From Mycobacterium sp. E796 (GTDB taxonomy: Bacteria; Actinomycetota; Actinomycetes; Mycobacteriales; Mycobacteriaceae), in assembly GCF_001672815.1 (NCBI RefSeq), contig NZ_LZKK01000295.1, forward strand, positions 33,865 through 97,864: a stretch of DNA of 64,000 bases, read 5' to 3'. Below are positions 1 through 6,585 of this stretch, piece after piece. The notes beneath the pieces were generated by a model. That model worked only from the letters and a program-made list of their open reading frames with translations, did no database searches and was not told the origin of the DNA. Every line of letters starts with the position of its first letter. Positions within the stretch are counted from its first letter, which is position 1. Position numbers and translations under genes: made by a program.

Positions 1-1
1 G

Positions 2-655
2 CTGAACAAGCTGGGTGTGGGCGCCGACGACATCGCCGTGATCTCCAAGCACGACACGTCGACGCTGGCCAACGATCCCAACGAGACCGAGCTGCATGAG
101 CGGCTGGCCGACTCGCTGGGCCGCTCGCCGGGCGCGCCGTTGTTCGTGGTGTCGCAGAAGAGCCTCACCGGCCACGCCAAGGGCGGCGCCGCGGTCTTCC
201 AGACGATGGGCTTGTGCCAGATGCTGCGCGACGGTGTCATCCCGCCCAACCGCAGCCTGGACTGCGTCGACGACGAACTGGCGGGCTCCTCGCACTTCGT
301 GTGGGTGCGCGAGACGCTGCGGCTGGGTGAGAAATTCCCGCTCAAGGCGGGGATGCTGACCAGCCTCGGGTTCGGCCACGTGTCCGGGCTCGTCGCGCTG
401 GTACACCCGCAGGCGTTCATCGCGGCGTTGGACCCGGATCAGCGCGCCGACTACCAGCGGCGTGCGGACGCGCGCTTGCTGGCCGGTCAGCGCCGACTCG
501 TGTCGGCCATCGCCGGCGGCCCGCCGATGTATCAGCGGCCCCCGGACCGTCGCTTCGACCATGACGCGCCGGAGAAGCGGCAGGAGGCGGCGATGCTGCT
601 GAATCCGGCCGCCCGCCTGGGCGATGACGACGCGTACCAGGTCCCTGCCGGATGA
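2..655 (+). CDS. fas: Type I fatty acid synthase Fas, C-terminal fragment (5' end outside window)
   Basis: The reading frame is open from base 2 and ends at 655; the rest of the gene lies upstream of the window. Mycobacterial Fas is a very large multifunctional cytosolic enzyme that makes C16-C26 acyl-CoAs, and this is the end of its ketosynthase region. Two histidine motifs of fungal/actinobacterial type I KS domains are visible, SKHDTST near the start and LTGHAKGG about 40 residues later. The active-site cysteine would lie upstream and cannot be seen. acpS follows 85 bases downstream, an arrangement conserved in mycobacteria that supplies the phosphopantetheinyl transferase for the ACP domain. 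Identification is confident although only about 217 residues are present. Confidence 0.95.
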   Translation: MNKLGVGADDIAVISKHDTSTLANDPNETELHERLADSLGRSPGAPLFVVSQKSLTGHAKGGAAVFQTMGLCQMLRDGVIPPNRSLDCVDDELAGSSHFVWVRETLRLGEKFPLKAGMLTSLGFGHVSGLVALVHPQAFIAALDPDQRADYQRRADARLLAGQRRLVSAIAGGPPMYQRPPDRRFDHDAPEKRQEAAMLLNPAARLGDDDAYQVPAG

Positions 656-740
656 CGCCGTCCAATTGCCCGGCTTCTCCTCGGTCCGCCGCGCGGACCG
701 CATCGTCGCCGGGCGCGCCCATCGGTTAACCTGGCCAGCC

Positions 741-1133
741 ATGGGCATTGTCGGTGTGGGGATCGATCTCGTCTCCATCCCTGATTTCGCCGAGCAAGTC
801 GACCAACCGGGCACGGCATTCTCCGAAACGTTCACCCCGGGCGAGCGGCGCGACGCCTCGGACAAGAGCTCGTCGGCGGCGCGTCACCTGGCGGCCCGCT
901 GGGCGGCGAAGGAAGCGGTGATCAAGGCGTGGTCGGTGTCGCGGTTCGCGCAGCGGCCCGTCTTGCCCGAGGACATCCACCGCGACATCGAGGTGGTCAC
1001 CGACATGTGGGGCCGCCCCCGCGTGCGGCTGACCGGCGACATCGCCAAGCATCTGGCCGACGTGACGATCCACGTGTCGCTGACGCACGAAGGGGACACT
1101 GCCGCCGCGGTCGCCATCCTGGAGACTCCTTGA
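741..1133 (+). CDS. acpS: Holo-[acyl-carrier-protein] synthase AcpS
   Basis: A 130-residue 4'-phosphopantetheinyl transferase that moves phosphopantetheine from CoA to the serine of ACP domains, including that of Fas. The N-terminal metal-binding motif GVGIDLVSIP and the second signature WAAKEAVIKAW are both present and the length is typical for AcpS. The frame is open further upstream, but ATG 741 places the signature at the very N-terminus, as the family requires, so I chose it. It follows fas closely and is probably co-transcribed. The giant polyketide synthase in this window also has two carrier domains that need this modification, though mycobacteria often use the separate enzyme PptT for PKS carriers. 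Confidence 0.96.
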   Translation: MGIVGVGIDLVSIPDFAEQVDQPGTAFSETFTPGERRDASDKSSSAARHLAARWAAKEAVIKAWSVSRFAQRPVLPEDIHRDIEVVTDMWGRPRVRLTGDIAKHLADVTIHVSLTHEGDTAAAVAILETP

Positions 1134-1227
1134 GCGCGCGAGCCCTCATCGGCGAGCGTGCGCGTTTGTCCGCGACACGCCGGCGTGTGACGGCATTCTG
1201 CGCACCCTCGCGGGATAAGGGAAGGGC

Positions 1228-2562
1228 ATGAGCGAGCTTGTCGAGCGCGTCCGAGAGGTATTGCCGTCGGTGCGCCGCAACCTCGAGGACCTGGTGCGGA
1301 TCGAATCGGTGTGGGCCGACCCCGCCCGCCACGACGAGGTGCACCGCAGCGCGCGGGCCGTGGCGGACCTGTTGTCGCAGGCCGGTTTTGGCGATGTGCG
1401 CATTGTCAGCGAGGGCGGGGCGCCGGCCGTCATCGCGCGGCATCCGGCGCCGCCAGGGGCGCCCACCGTGTTGCTGTACGCCCACCATGACGTGCAGCCC
1501 GAAGGCGACCACAGCCAGTGGGCATCGCCGCCCTTCGAACCCACGGAACGTGACGGGCGGCTGTACGGCCGCGGCAGTGCCGACGACAAGGCCGGTGTCG
1601 CAACGCATTTGGCGGCGTTTCGGGCCCATGGCGGCCAGCCGCCGGTCGGCGTGACGGTCTTCGTCGAGGGCGAGGAGGAATCCGGCTCGCCGTCGCTGGG
1701 TCGATTGCTCGCCGCGCACCACGACGCGCTGGCCGCCGACGTGATCGTGATCGCGGACTCGGACAACTGGAGCACGGACACCCCCGCGCTGACGGTTTCG
1801 TTGCGCGGGCTGGTCGACTGCGTGGTCGAGGTCGCCACGCTCGACCACGGGCTGCACTCGGGCCTGTGGGGCGGTGTGGTTCCCGACGCGCTGAGTGCCC
1901 TGGTGCGGCTGCTGGCCAGTCTGCACGACGATGACGGCAACGTCGCTGTGGCCGGCCTGCACGAAACCGACATCAGCTCACTGAATTACCCCGACTATCC
2001 GCCCGAGCGGGTCCGCGCCGATTCCGGTGTGCTGGACGGGGTGTCCGAGATCGGCTCGGGTTCGGTGCCCCAGCGGCTCTGGGCCAAACCGGCGATCACG
2101 GTGATCGGCATCGACACGACACCCGTTGCGGCAGCGTCGAATACGCTCATCCCGCGGGCCCGTGCCAAGGTCAGCCTGCGGATAGCGCCCGGCGGCGACG
2201 CCGAGGCGCACCTGGACGCATTGACCGCGCATCTGCAGCGGCACGCCCCGTGGGGGGCGCGGGTGAGCGTCACGCGCGGCGACAAGGGCGAGCCCTACGC
2301 CATCGACGCCAGCGGCCCCGTTTACGAGGCGGCGCGAGCGGCCTTCCGGCAGGCCTGGGGCGCCGAGCCGATCGATATGGGCATGGGCGGCTCGATCCCG
2401 TTCATCGCCGAGTTCGCCGCCGCGTTCCCGAAGGCGAAGATCCTCGTCACCGGCGTCGAAGACCCGGCGACCCAGGCGCACAGCGTCAACGAGAGTGTGC
2501 ACTTGGGCGTGCTGGAGCGTGCGGCGATCGCCGAGGCGCTGCTGCTGGCCAACCTGGGCTAG
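1228..2562 (+). CDS. M20 family metallopeptidase (dipeptidase-like)
   Basis: A 444-residue M20/M28-type di-zinc hydrolase related to ArgE/DapE/CPG2 and to Rv2522c of M. tuberculosis. Metal-site motifs are visible: YAHHDVQPEG with H86 and D88, then GRGSADDKAG, then the EGEEESGSP acidic motif carrying the general-base glutamate. A dimerisation/lid domain sits in the middle of the chain, as is usual. The start is ATG 1228, preceded by GAAGGG. The substrate cannot be deduced; cytosolic dipeptidases and N-acyl-amino-acid hydrolases are the likely classes. It lies about 95 bases after acpS in the same direction, and its stop faces the convergent DUF3060 gene. Confidence 0.88.
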   Translation: MSELVERVREVLPSVRRNLEDLVRIESVWADPARHDEVHRSARAVADLLSQAGFGDVRIVSEGGAPAVIARHPAPPGAPTVLLYAHHDVQPEGDHSQWASPPFEPTERDGRLYGRGSADDKAGVATHLAAFRAHGGQPPVGVTVFVEGEEESGSPSLGRLLAAHHDALAADVIVIADSDNWSTDTPALTVSLRGLVDCVVEVATLDHGLHSGLWGGVVPDALSALVRLLASLHDDDGNVAVAGLHETDISSLNYPDYPPERVRADSGVLDGVSEIGSGSVPQRLWAKPAITVIGIDTTPVAAASNTLIPRARAKVSLRIAPGGDAEAHLDALTAHLQRHAPWGARVSVTRGDKGEPYAIDASGPVYEAARAAFRQAWGAEPIDMGMGGSIPFIAEFAAAFPKAKILVTGVEDPATQAHSVNESVHLGVLERAAIAEALLLANLG

Positions 2563-2565
2563 GTT

Positions 2566-3093
2566 TTAGCGGTTTCGCTGCGAGACGATGTTGTTGTTTC
2601 CCGTCCTGTTGATCGTCGGCGCGCCGCCCCGGTAGGTCACCAGGTTGTCGTCGCCGATGATGCCGATGGTGTCGGCGCTGTCGACGGTGACTTTGTTTGC
2701 GCTACCTCGGATGTCGAGCCGCAGGCAGTGGCCGGTGACGGTGTAGGTGTTGTTGCCCCCGTCCAGCTCGAGGTTTCCGTTGTTGCAGTCGATCGTGCCC
2801 GTCGTACCGGCGTTGATCATGATGAGGTGTCCGTGCACGGTGTCCTTGTTGTAGTGAGTCGCCACGAACGACCCGATCGCGATCAGGGCCGCGACTGCAC
2901 AGATCAATAGAAATCTCTTTCTCGGATTCTTTGCCAGCTCGACCACGCCGGGAAACCGCCGCCACAAGGACTCCCCGGGTACCGCCCCACGTCCCGAGTC
3001 GGTGGTGAACGGCTGGGGCGGCGTCCCGGGTGTCTGGCCGACGCCGCGCTCCAGGTCGCGTATGTACTGCTCGGGATCTTCCGGGTCCCTCAT
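2566..3093 (-). CDS. DUF3060-type single-pass membrane protein
   Basis: 175 residues. The N-terminal ~55 residues are polar and proline/glycine-rich (cytosolic). One transmembrane helix follows (about 58-80, LLICAVAALIAIGSF), then an extracytoplasmic domain rich in N/G/D/T repeats (GNLELDGGNNTYTVTGHC, SANKVTVDSAD, GDDNLVTYRGG, GNNNIVSQRN). This short repeating beta pattern is characteristic of DUF3060, a putative right-handed beta-helix domain common in mycobacterial surface proteins. Two cysteines (DCNN and GHC) could form a disulfide. It converges with the M20 peptidase three bases apart. Function unknown. Confidence 0.8.
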   Translation of the reverse strand: MRDPEDPEQYIRDLERGVGQTPGTPPQPFTTDSGRGAVPGESLWRRFPGVVELAKNPRKRFLLICAVAALIAIGSFVATHYNKDTVHGHLIMINAGTTGTIDCNNGNLELDGGNNTYTVTGHCLRLDIRGSANKVTVDSADTIGIIGDDNLVTYRGGAPTINRTGNNNIVSQRNR

Positions 3094-3254
3094 CGTCGAC
3101 TCCTAACGCTTGTCCATCTGGGCGCGCCATCAGTCTGCCGCAGAACGCTTGCGAGATCCTTGTGTGCCTACCCGACTGGCGTTGGCCTACAAGTTGCTGA
3201 AAGCGGCGAACTCGCGCAAAGTACCCATGAATGGGGGGCGAGAAAGGAGCATTG

Positions 3255-3614
3255 ATGAAGTCCTTGTTTGCCCTAACCATCGCGCTGTTGGTCGGGGCGT
3301 CGCTGACGATGGCGCCGGTTGCGGCCGCTGCACCGGGCGATGCGGTGGTGTACACGGTGACGTCGGATGCCCCGTTGGCGGCGGTGTCGTATTACGACGC
3401 GACCGGTGCCCTGCAGGTTCTGAACAATCAGCCTGTCCCGTGGTCGGTCTCGTTCACCAGCAAGGACACCAGCCCATCGGCGGTGCTGAGCGTTGCCGCG
3501 AATCCGACGGGTCAGAAGACGACGTGCACGATCACCGTCAACGGGACGGTGAAGGATACTCAGTCCAAGACCGGGTCGGGCGAAGCCAACCTGGTGCAGT
3601 GCAGCGTCGTTTAA
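3255..3614 (+). CDS. Small secreted protein with MmpS-like beta domain
   Basis: 119 residues from ATG 3255, preceded by AAAGGAG. A classical signal peptide (KSLFALTIALLVGASL...VAAAAP) is followed by about 90 residues that match the MmpS C-terminal fold by pattern: VVYTVTSDAP, a YYDATG strand, PWSVSF, then TCTITVNGTVKDTQS and a final cysteine-containing strand LVQCSVV. The two cysteines correspond to the conserved pair of MmpS domains. Unlike true MmpS proteins it is not anchored by a long N-terminal helix and no mmpL follows directly; the nearest mmpS-mmpL pair begins at 6160. It is probably a periplasmic or cell-wall protein of unknown function. Confidence 0.75.
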   Translation: MKSLFALTIALLVGASLTMAPVAAAAPGDAVVYTVTSDAPLAAVSYYDATGALQVLNNQPVPWSVSFTSKDTSPSAVLSVAANPTGQKTTCTITVNGTVKDTQSKTGSGEANLVQCSVV

Positions 3615-3638
3615 ACGGAACTACCCCGCTCGACAACC

Positions 3639-4424
3639 TCACGTTCCGCGGTCGACCTCGTCAAAAACCGCAACCGCGTGGGCAAATGGTTGCGAGGTGA
3701 CGCCTAGTGGGCCGAAAGGGTGGTCGAGCACGAAAACGAGGAACAGCAGTAAGCCGAGCAGGACGGCGACCGTGCTCGTCAGGACCATGTGACCACGGTT
3801 GCTCGCAAGGCGCAGGAAGCCGGTGAGCGTGATCAGCACCAACCCGCCGAAGATCAAAGAACACCACAACAGCGGCGGTATTCGTGGCTTGGCATCTAGG
3901 ATCCGGGTGCTGCGTTCGGATGCCAAGGCGGTCAGCCTGCCTAGAAAATCCTGGCTGATGGGGCTCGACGCGGCATTGGACTGCTGACCGCCAACGATGC
4001 GATACATTCCCGTGATCGCGGCCCGCCCCCGATTGCTGATGCGGCCGAAATCCTGCTTGCCCCACTCCGGACCTTGCGTCCCTTCCGCGTATTGGCGCAG
4101 CTGTTCCCGGATCTGCGATTGCTCGGGCTGCGGCATGGCGACGGTCTGGCGGTACATCGTCGTCAATGTCGATGCCTCGTTGGAAACATTGACCTCTGCG
4201 GACAGGAACTCCTGCCAGCCGACCACCACGGTGAAACCGAGGAGAGCGCCGTAGACCAGGCCCACAACCGTCACATACGGCGACAGCGCCGAGTTATGTT
4301 CCGGGCCGGTGTCATCGGAAAGGACCCGGCTGCCCAGCTGGACGGTGCCCACCGCTATCAGTACCGCGCCGACGATGACGACGGCCAACAACAGCCAAGC
4401 GCCGATTGCCCCGAAGTCTCCCAT
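3639..4424 (-). CDS. DUF4239 (bestrophin-like) integral membrane protein
   Basis: 261 residues from ATG 4424; the frame stays open to a possible start at 4514. I chose 4424 because the first membrane helix (IGAWLLLAVVIVGAVLIAVGTV) then lies at the N-terminus. A second helix (VTVVGLVYGALLGFTVVVGW), a long soluble segment with helical EQ-rich sequence, and two C-terminal helices (LLWCSLIFGGLVLITLTGF and VLTSTVAVLLGLLLFLVFVLD) complete the 2+2 topology typical of DUF4239. The DHPFGP motif after the last helix is characteristic of the family. Transported species and function are unknown. It converges with the small secreted gene at 3255. Confidence 0.75.
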   Translation of the reverse strand: MGDFGAIGAWLLLAVVIVGAVLIAVGTVQLGSRVLSDDTGPEHNSALSPYVTVVGLVYGALLGFTVVVGWQEFLSAEVNVSNEASTLTTMYRQTVAMPQPEQSQIREQLRQYAEGTQGPEWGKQDFGRISNRGRAAITGMYRIVGGQQSNAASSPISQDFLGRLTALASERSTRILDAKPRIPPLLWCSLIFGGLVLITLTGFLRLASNRGHMVLTSTVAVLLGLLLFLVFVLDHPFGPLGVTSQPFAHAVAVFDEVDRGT

Positions 4425-4547
4425 TAGCCAATCAGGATGCCAACAATCGCCAGCCATCCCGCGAAGCGCAACCGACGTGTCGCCGAATAGCTTCGCGGGT
4501 TGTCCACCAGACAAGCGCTGCTGTGTACGGGGGTCTTCGATCCCCGA

Positions 4548-5021
4548 CTACACGGATAGGTCGCGGCGCAGCTTGGCGACGTGGCCGGTGGCCTTGACGT
4601 TGTACTGCGCGACGGCGATTTTGCCCTTTTCGTCCACCACGAAGGTTGACCGGATCACCCCGGTGACGGTCTTGCCGTACATCATCTTTTCGCCGAAGGC
4701 GCCCCACGCCGTCAGCACCTTGCGGTCGGGGTCGGACAGCAGCGGGAACGTCAGGCCTTCGGCGTCACGGAATTTCGCGAGCTTCTCCGGCTTGTCGGGG
4801 GAGATGCCGACCACGTCGATGCCGGCCTCGTTGAGTTCGGCCAGGTTGTCGCGGAAATCGCAGGCCTCTTTGGTGCAGCCGGGGGTGGACGCCGCCGGGT
4901 AGAAATAGACGATGACACGGCGTCCCTTGTAGTCCGCGAGCGACACCTTCTTGCCGTCGGCGTCGGGCAGGCTGAAGGACGGCGCTTTGTCGCCGGGCGC
5001 AAGCCGCGTGGTCTCGGTCAA
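4548..5021 (-). CDS. bcp: Thioredoxin-dependent peroxiredoxin Bcp
   Basis: A 157-residue AhpC/TSA-family peroxiredoxin of the Bcp/PrxQ class, reducing hydroperoxides with thioredoxin-type donors in the cytosol. The peroxidatic motif PAASTPGC places C49 as the attacking cysteine, and C54 (KEAC) five residues later is the usual resolving cysteine of two-cysteine Bcp enzymes. The full domain is present (DKAPSFSLPDADG at the start, TFVVDEKGKI near the end). It is the counterpart of Rv2521 and is divergent from the DUF3618 gene, as in M. tuberculosis. Confidence 0.94.
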   Translation of the reverse strand: MTETTRLAPGDKAPSFSLPDADGKKVSLADYKGRRVIVYFYPAASTPGCTKEACDFRDNLAELNEAGIDVVGISPDKPEKLAKFRDAEGLTFPLLSDPDRKVLTAWGAFGEKMMYGKTVTGVIRSTFVVDEKGKIAVAQYNVKATGHVAKLRRDLSV

Positions 5022-5125
5022 CGCGGGTCCTTTCTCTTCACCGGCGCGATGGGGTTATCGCCGGCTGATCTAGGGTAGTGCGGGCAGGTGTATCACCTGA
5101 AGACTGGGACTTGGAGGACAGACAC

Positions 5126-5353
5126 GTGGCGGACCGGGACCCCGAGGCCATCAAGCGGGACATCGACCTCGCCCGCGACCAGCTGGCGGCCACCGTCGAC
5201 TCACTCGCCGAGCGCGCCAACCCCCGCCGTCTCGCCGACGATCTCAAGGCCCGCGCGGTGGAATTCGTGAAGAAGCCCGTGGTGATCGCCTCGCTGGTGG
5301 GGATCTCCTCGGTCGTCGTGATCGTCGTGGTCCGCCGGATCAGGGACCGCTGA
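5126..5353 (+). CDS. DUF3618 small membrane protein
   Basis: 75 residues from GTG 5126, chosen because GGAGGA lies 7 bases upstream and the length then matches its M. tuberculosis counterpart Rv2520c. The N-terminal part (RDPEAIKRDIDLARDQLAATVDSLAERANPRR, split here for brevity) is a charged amphipathic helix typical of DUF3618, followed by one transmembrane segment (VVIASLVGISSVVVIVVV) and a basic C-terminus. Such proteins resemble YqjD/ElaB-type helical membrane proteins. Function unknown. It is divergently placed from bcp across about 104 bases. Confidence 0.85.
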   Translation: MADRDPEAIKRDIDLARDQLAATVDSLAERANPRRLADDLKARAVEFVKKPVVIASLVGISSVVVIVVVRRIRDR

Positions 5354-5396
5354 CCATCAAAGAAGGTGGCGAGTCCGTTATTTGGGGAGCCGTTGT

Positions 5397-5615
5397 TTAT
5401 CGCGCCGCTTTGGCGGCTTCGCGACGAGCCTTATCTTTCGCGCGGGTCGAACAGCAATGTCCCATATCGCAATGGAACCGGTCGGCGCATTCATGCGAAC
5501 AATAAATTGAGGCGGCCGGAAGCCAGTCCGGATCGGACAGGTCACGCCATCGATCGTTCGGATCGAACGTATGGCCGCAATGTACGCAGGTCTTCACCTT
5601 GACCTTGGTAGCCAT
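5397..5615 (-). CDS. Small cysteine-rich putative zinc-binding protein
   Basis: 72 residues: a CVHCGHTF knuckle (C10, C13), an IYCSHEC knuckle about 26 residues later, then HCDMGHCC and a lysine/arginine-rich tail (RAKDKARREAAKAAR). The spacing resembles a treble-clef zinc finger. The gene is isolated and less GC-rich than its neighbours. Support is the coherent motif content; there is no operon context and only a weak ribosome-binding site. No function is assigned. Confidence 0.55.
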   Translation of the reverse strand: MATKVKVKTCVHCGHTFDPNDRWRDLSDPDWLPAASIYCSHECADRFHCDMGHCCSTRAKDKARREAAKAAR

Positions 5616-6159
5616 GTCGGTCAGCGTACGCTCTTTGACCTTAAATCTGTGCTGGTTTCAACCCGTGACAACAATCGAGGTCTTGTAACGCGTTTGCGGC
5701 AGCGAATCGATTATTTCCTGATACTGATTCAGCCGTCTTCGGTCCTCGCTGTCGCCGCAGTCGACCCGACCGCGCTGCTATCTCGATGTGACCAAAGGCA
5801 CGAGGTCGACGCAATAAAATCAGTGCCTCTCAGTGAAATCGCTTGTAAAACAGGACATTCCACGTCACCGGCTCAAACAACCGTCCTCGAGGGCCTTTCG
5901 CCCGACAACACGGTCATGCATGTCCTGTATTACGCGTCGCTTATTGCTGTTCGCGCGCGAGTAGCCCACCCTGGCGTTGCGTCGTAGCCCAGCGAACTGG
6001 ATCAGGGGAGTACGACGAGCGGTGCGGTTGCCGCGCGGTTCCGAGGCGCCGCGCAAAGGCGGAGGAATTAACTCGACAGTCATGGCGTTGGCTACCGGTG
6101 GCGCGGGCGCCGAGATACCTAAATAATGAGCCCGTCGCGCTTCCTAATCGGGGGGGACG
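5616..6159. other. 544-base AT-richer intergenic stretch
   Basis: I find no convincing gene here. Base composition is clearly less GC-rich than the flanks, particularly between about 5640 and 5960. The forward frame that stays open across part of it overlaps the zinc-knuckle gene, has no recognisable domain and no ribosome-binding site. The right end must hold the promoter of the mmpS-mmpL pair; TACCTAAAT at about 6116-6124 is a possible -10 region. It may be a decayed insertion. Confidence 0.4.
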
Positions 6160-6585
6160 GTGTTGACGCATCTCAAGCGGGCATGGGTTGTGCTGGTCGT
6201 CGTAGTGGCAGTAGTCATTGGCGGCGTTGCGGTGGAGCGCCTCAGCGGCGTCTTTCCGGGACCCGGCCTACCCAAGCCCGACCCGCGCGACGCGACCCCG
6301 CCCTACGCTGCCAAGACCGCCATCTACGAAATCCTGGGGCCACCAGGGACAACCGGCGTCGTCAACTGGATGGATGCCGACGCGCAACCGCAGAAGGCCA
6401 GCTTCACCACGTTGCCGTGGTCGCAGACGATCGTTGCGGAAATGCCCGGCATCTTCGCTTACGTCGTCGCCCAGGGCGACAGCCCCTCGATCGGCTGTCG
6501 CATCACCGTCGATGGCAAATTGGTCGATCAGCAACAGGTCAACACGCGTGATGCGCAGGTCTCCTGCTTGGACAAATCCGCGTGA
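6160..6585 (+). CDS. MmpS family membrane accessory protein
   Basis: 141 residues. An N-terminal transmembrane anchor (AWVVLVVVVAVVIGGVAV) precedes a proline-rich linker and the MmpS periplasmic domain: TAIYEILGPPGTTGVVNWMD, LPWSQTIV, then SIGCRITVDGKLVDQQQVN and VSCLDKSA with the conserved cysteine pair. MmpS proteins work with the adjacent MmpL in exporting lipids or siderophores. The stop overlaps the mmpL start (GTG 6582), showing translational coupling. GTG 6160 is preceded by a G-rich stretch; TTG 6163 is an alternative start. The subfamily number cannot be assigned from the sequence alone. Confidence 0.9.
   Translation: MLTHLKRAWVVLVVVVAVVIGGVAVERLSGVFPGPGLPKPDPRDATPPYAAKTAIYEILGPPGTTGVVNWMDADAQPQKASFTTLPWSQTIVAEMPGIFAYVVAQGDSPSIGCRITVDGKLVDQQQVNTRDAQVSCLDKSA

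Noticed and set aside
5571..5987. 138-codon forward frame across the AT-rich gap
   Set aside because: No ribosome-binding site, no recognisable family, and it overlaps the zinc-knuckle gene.
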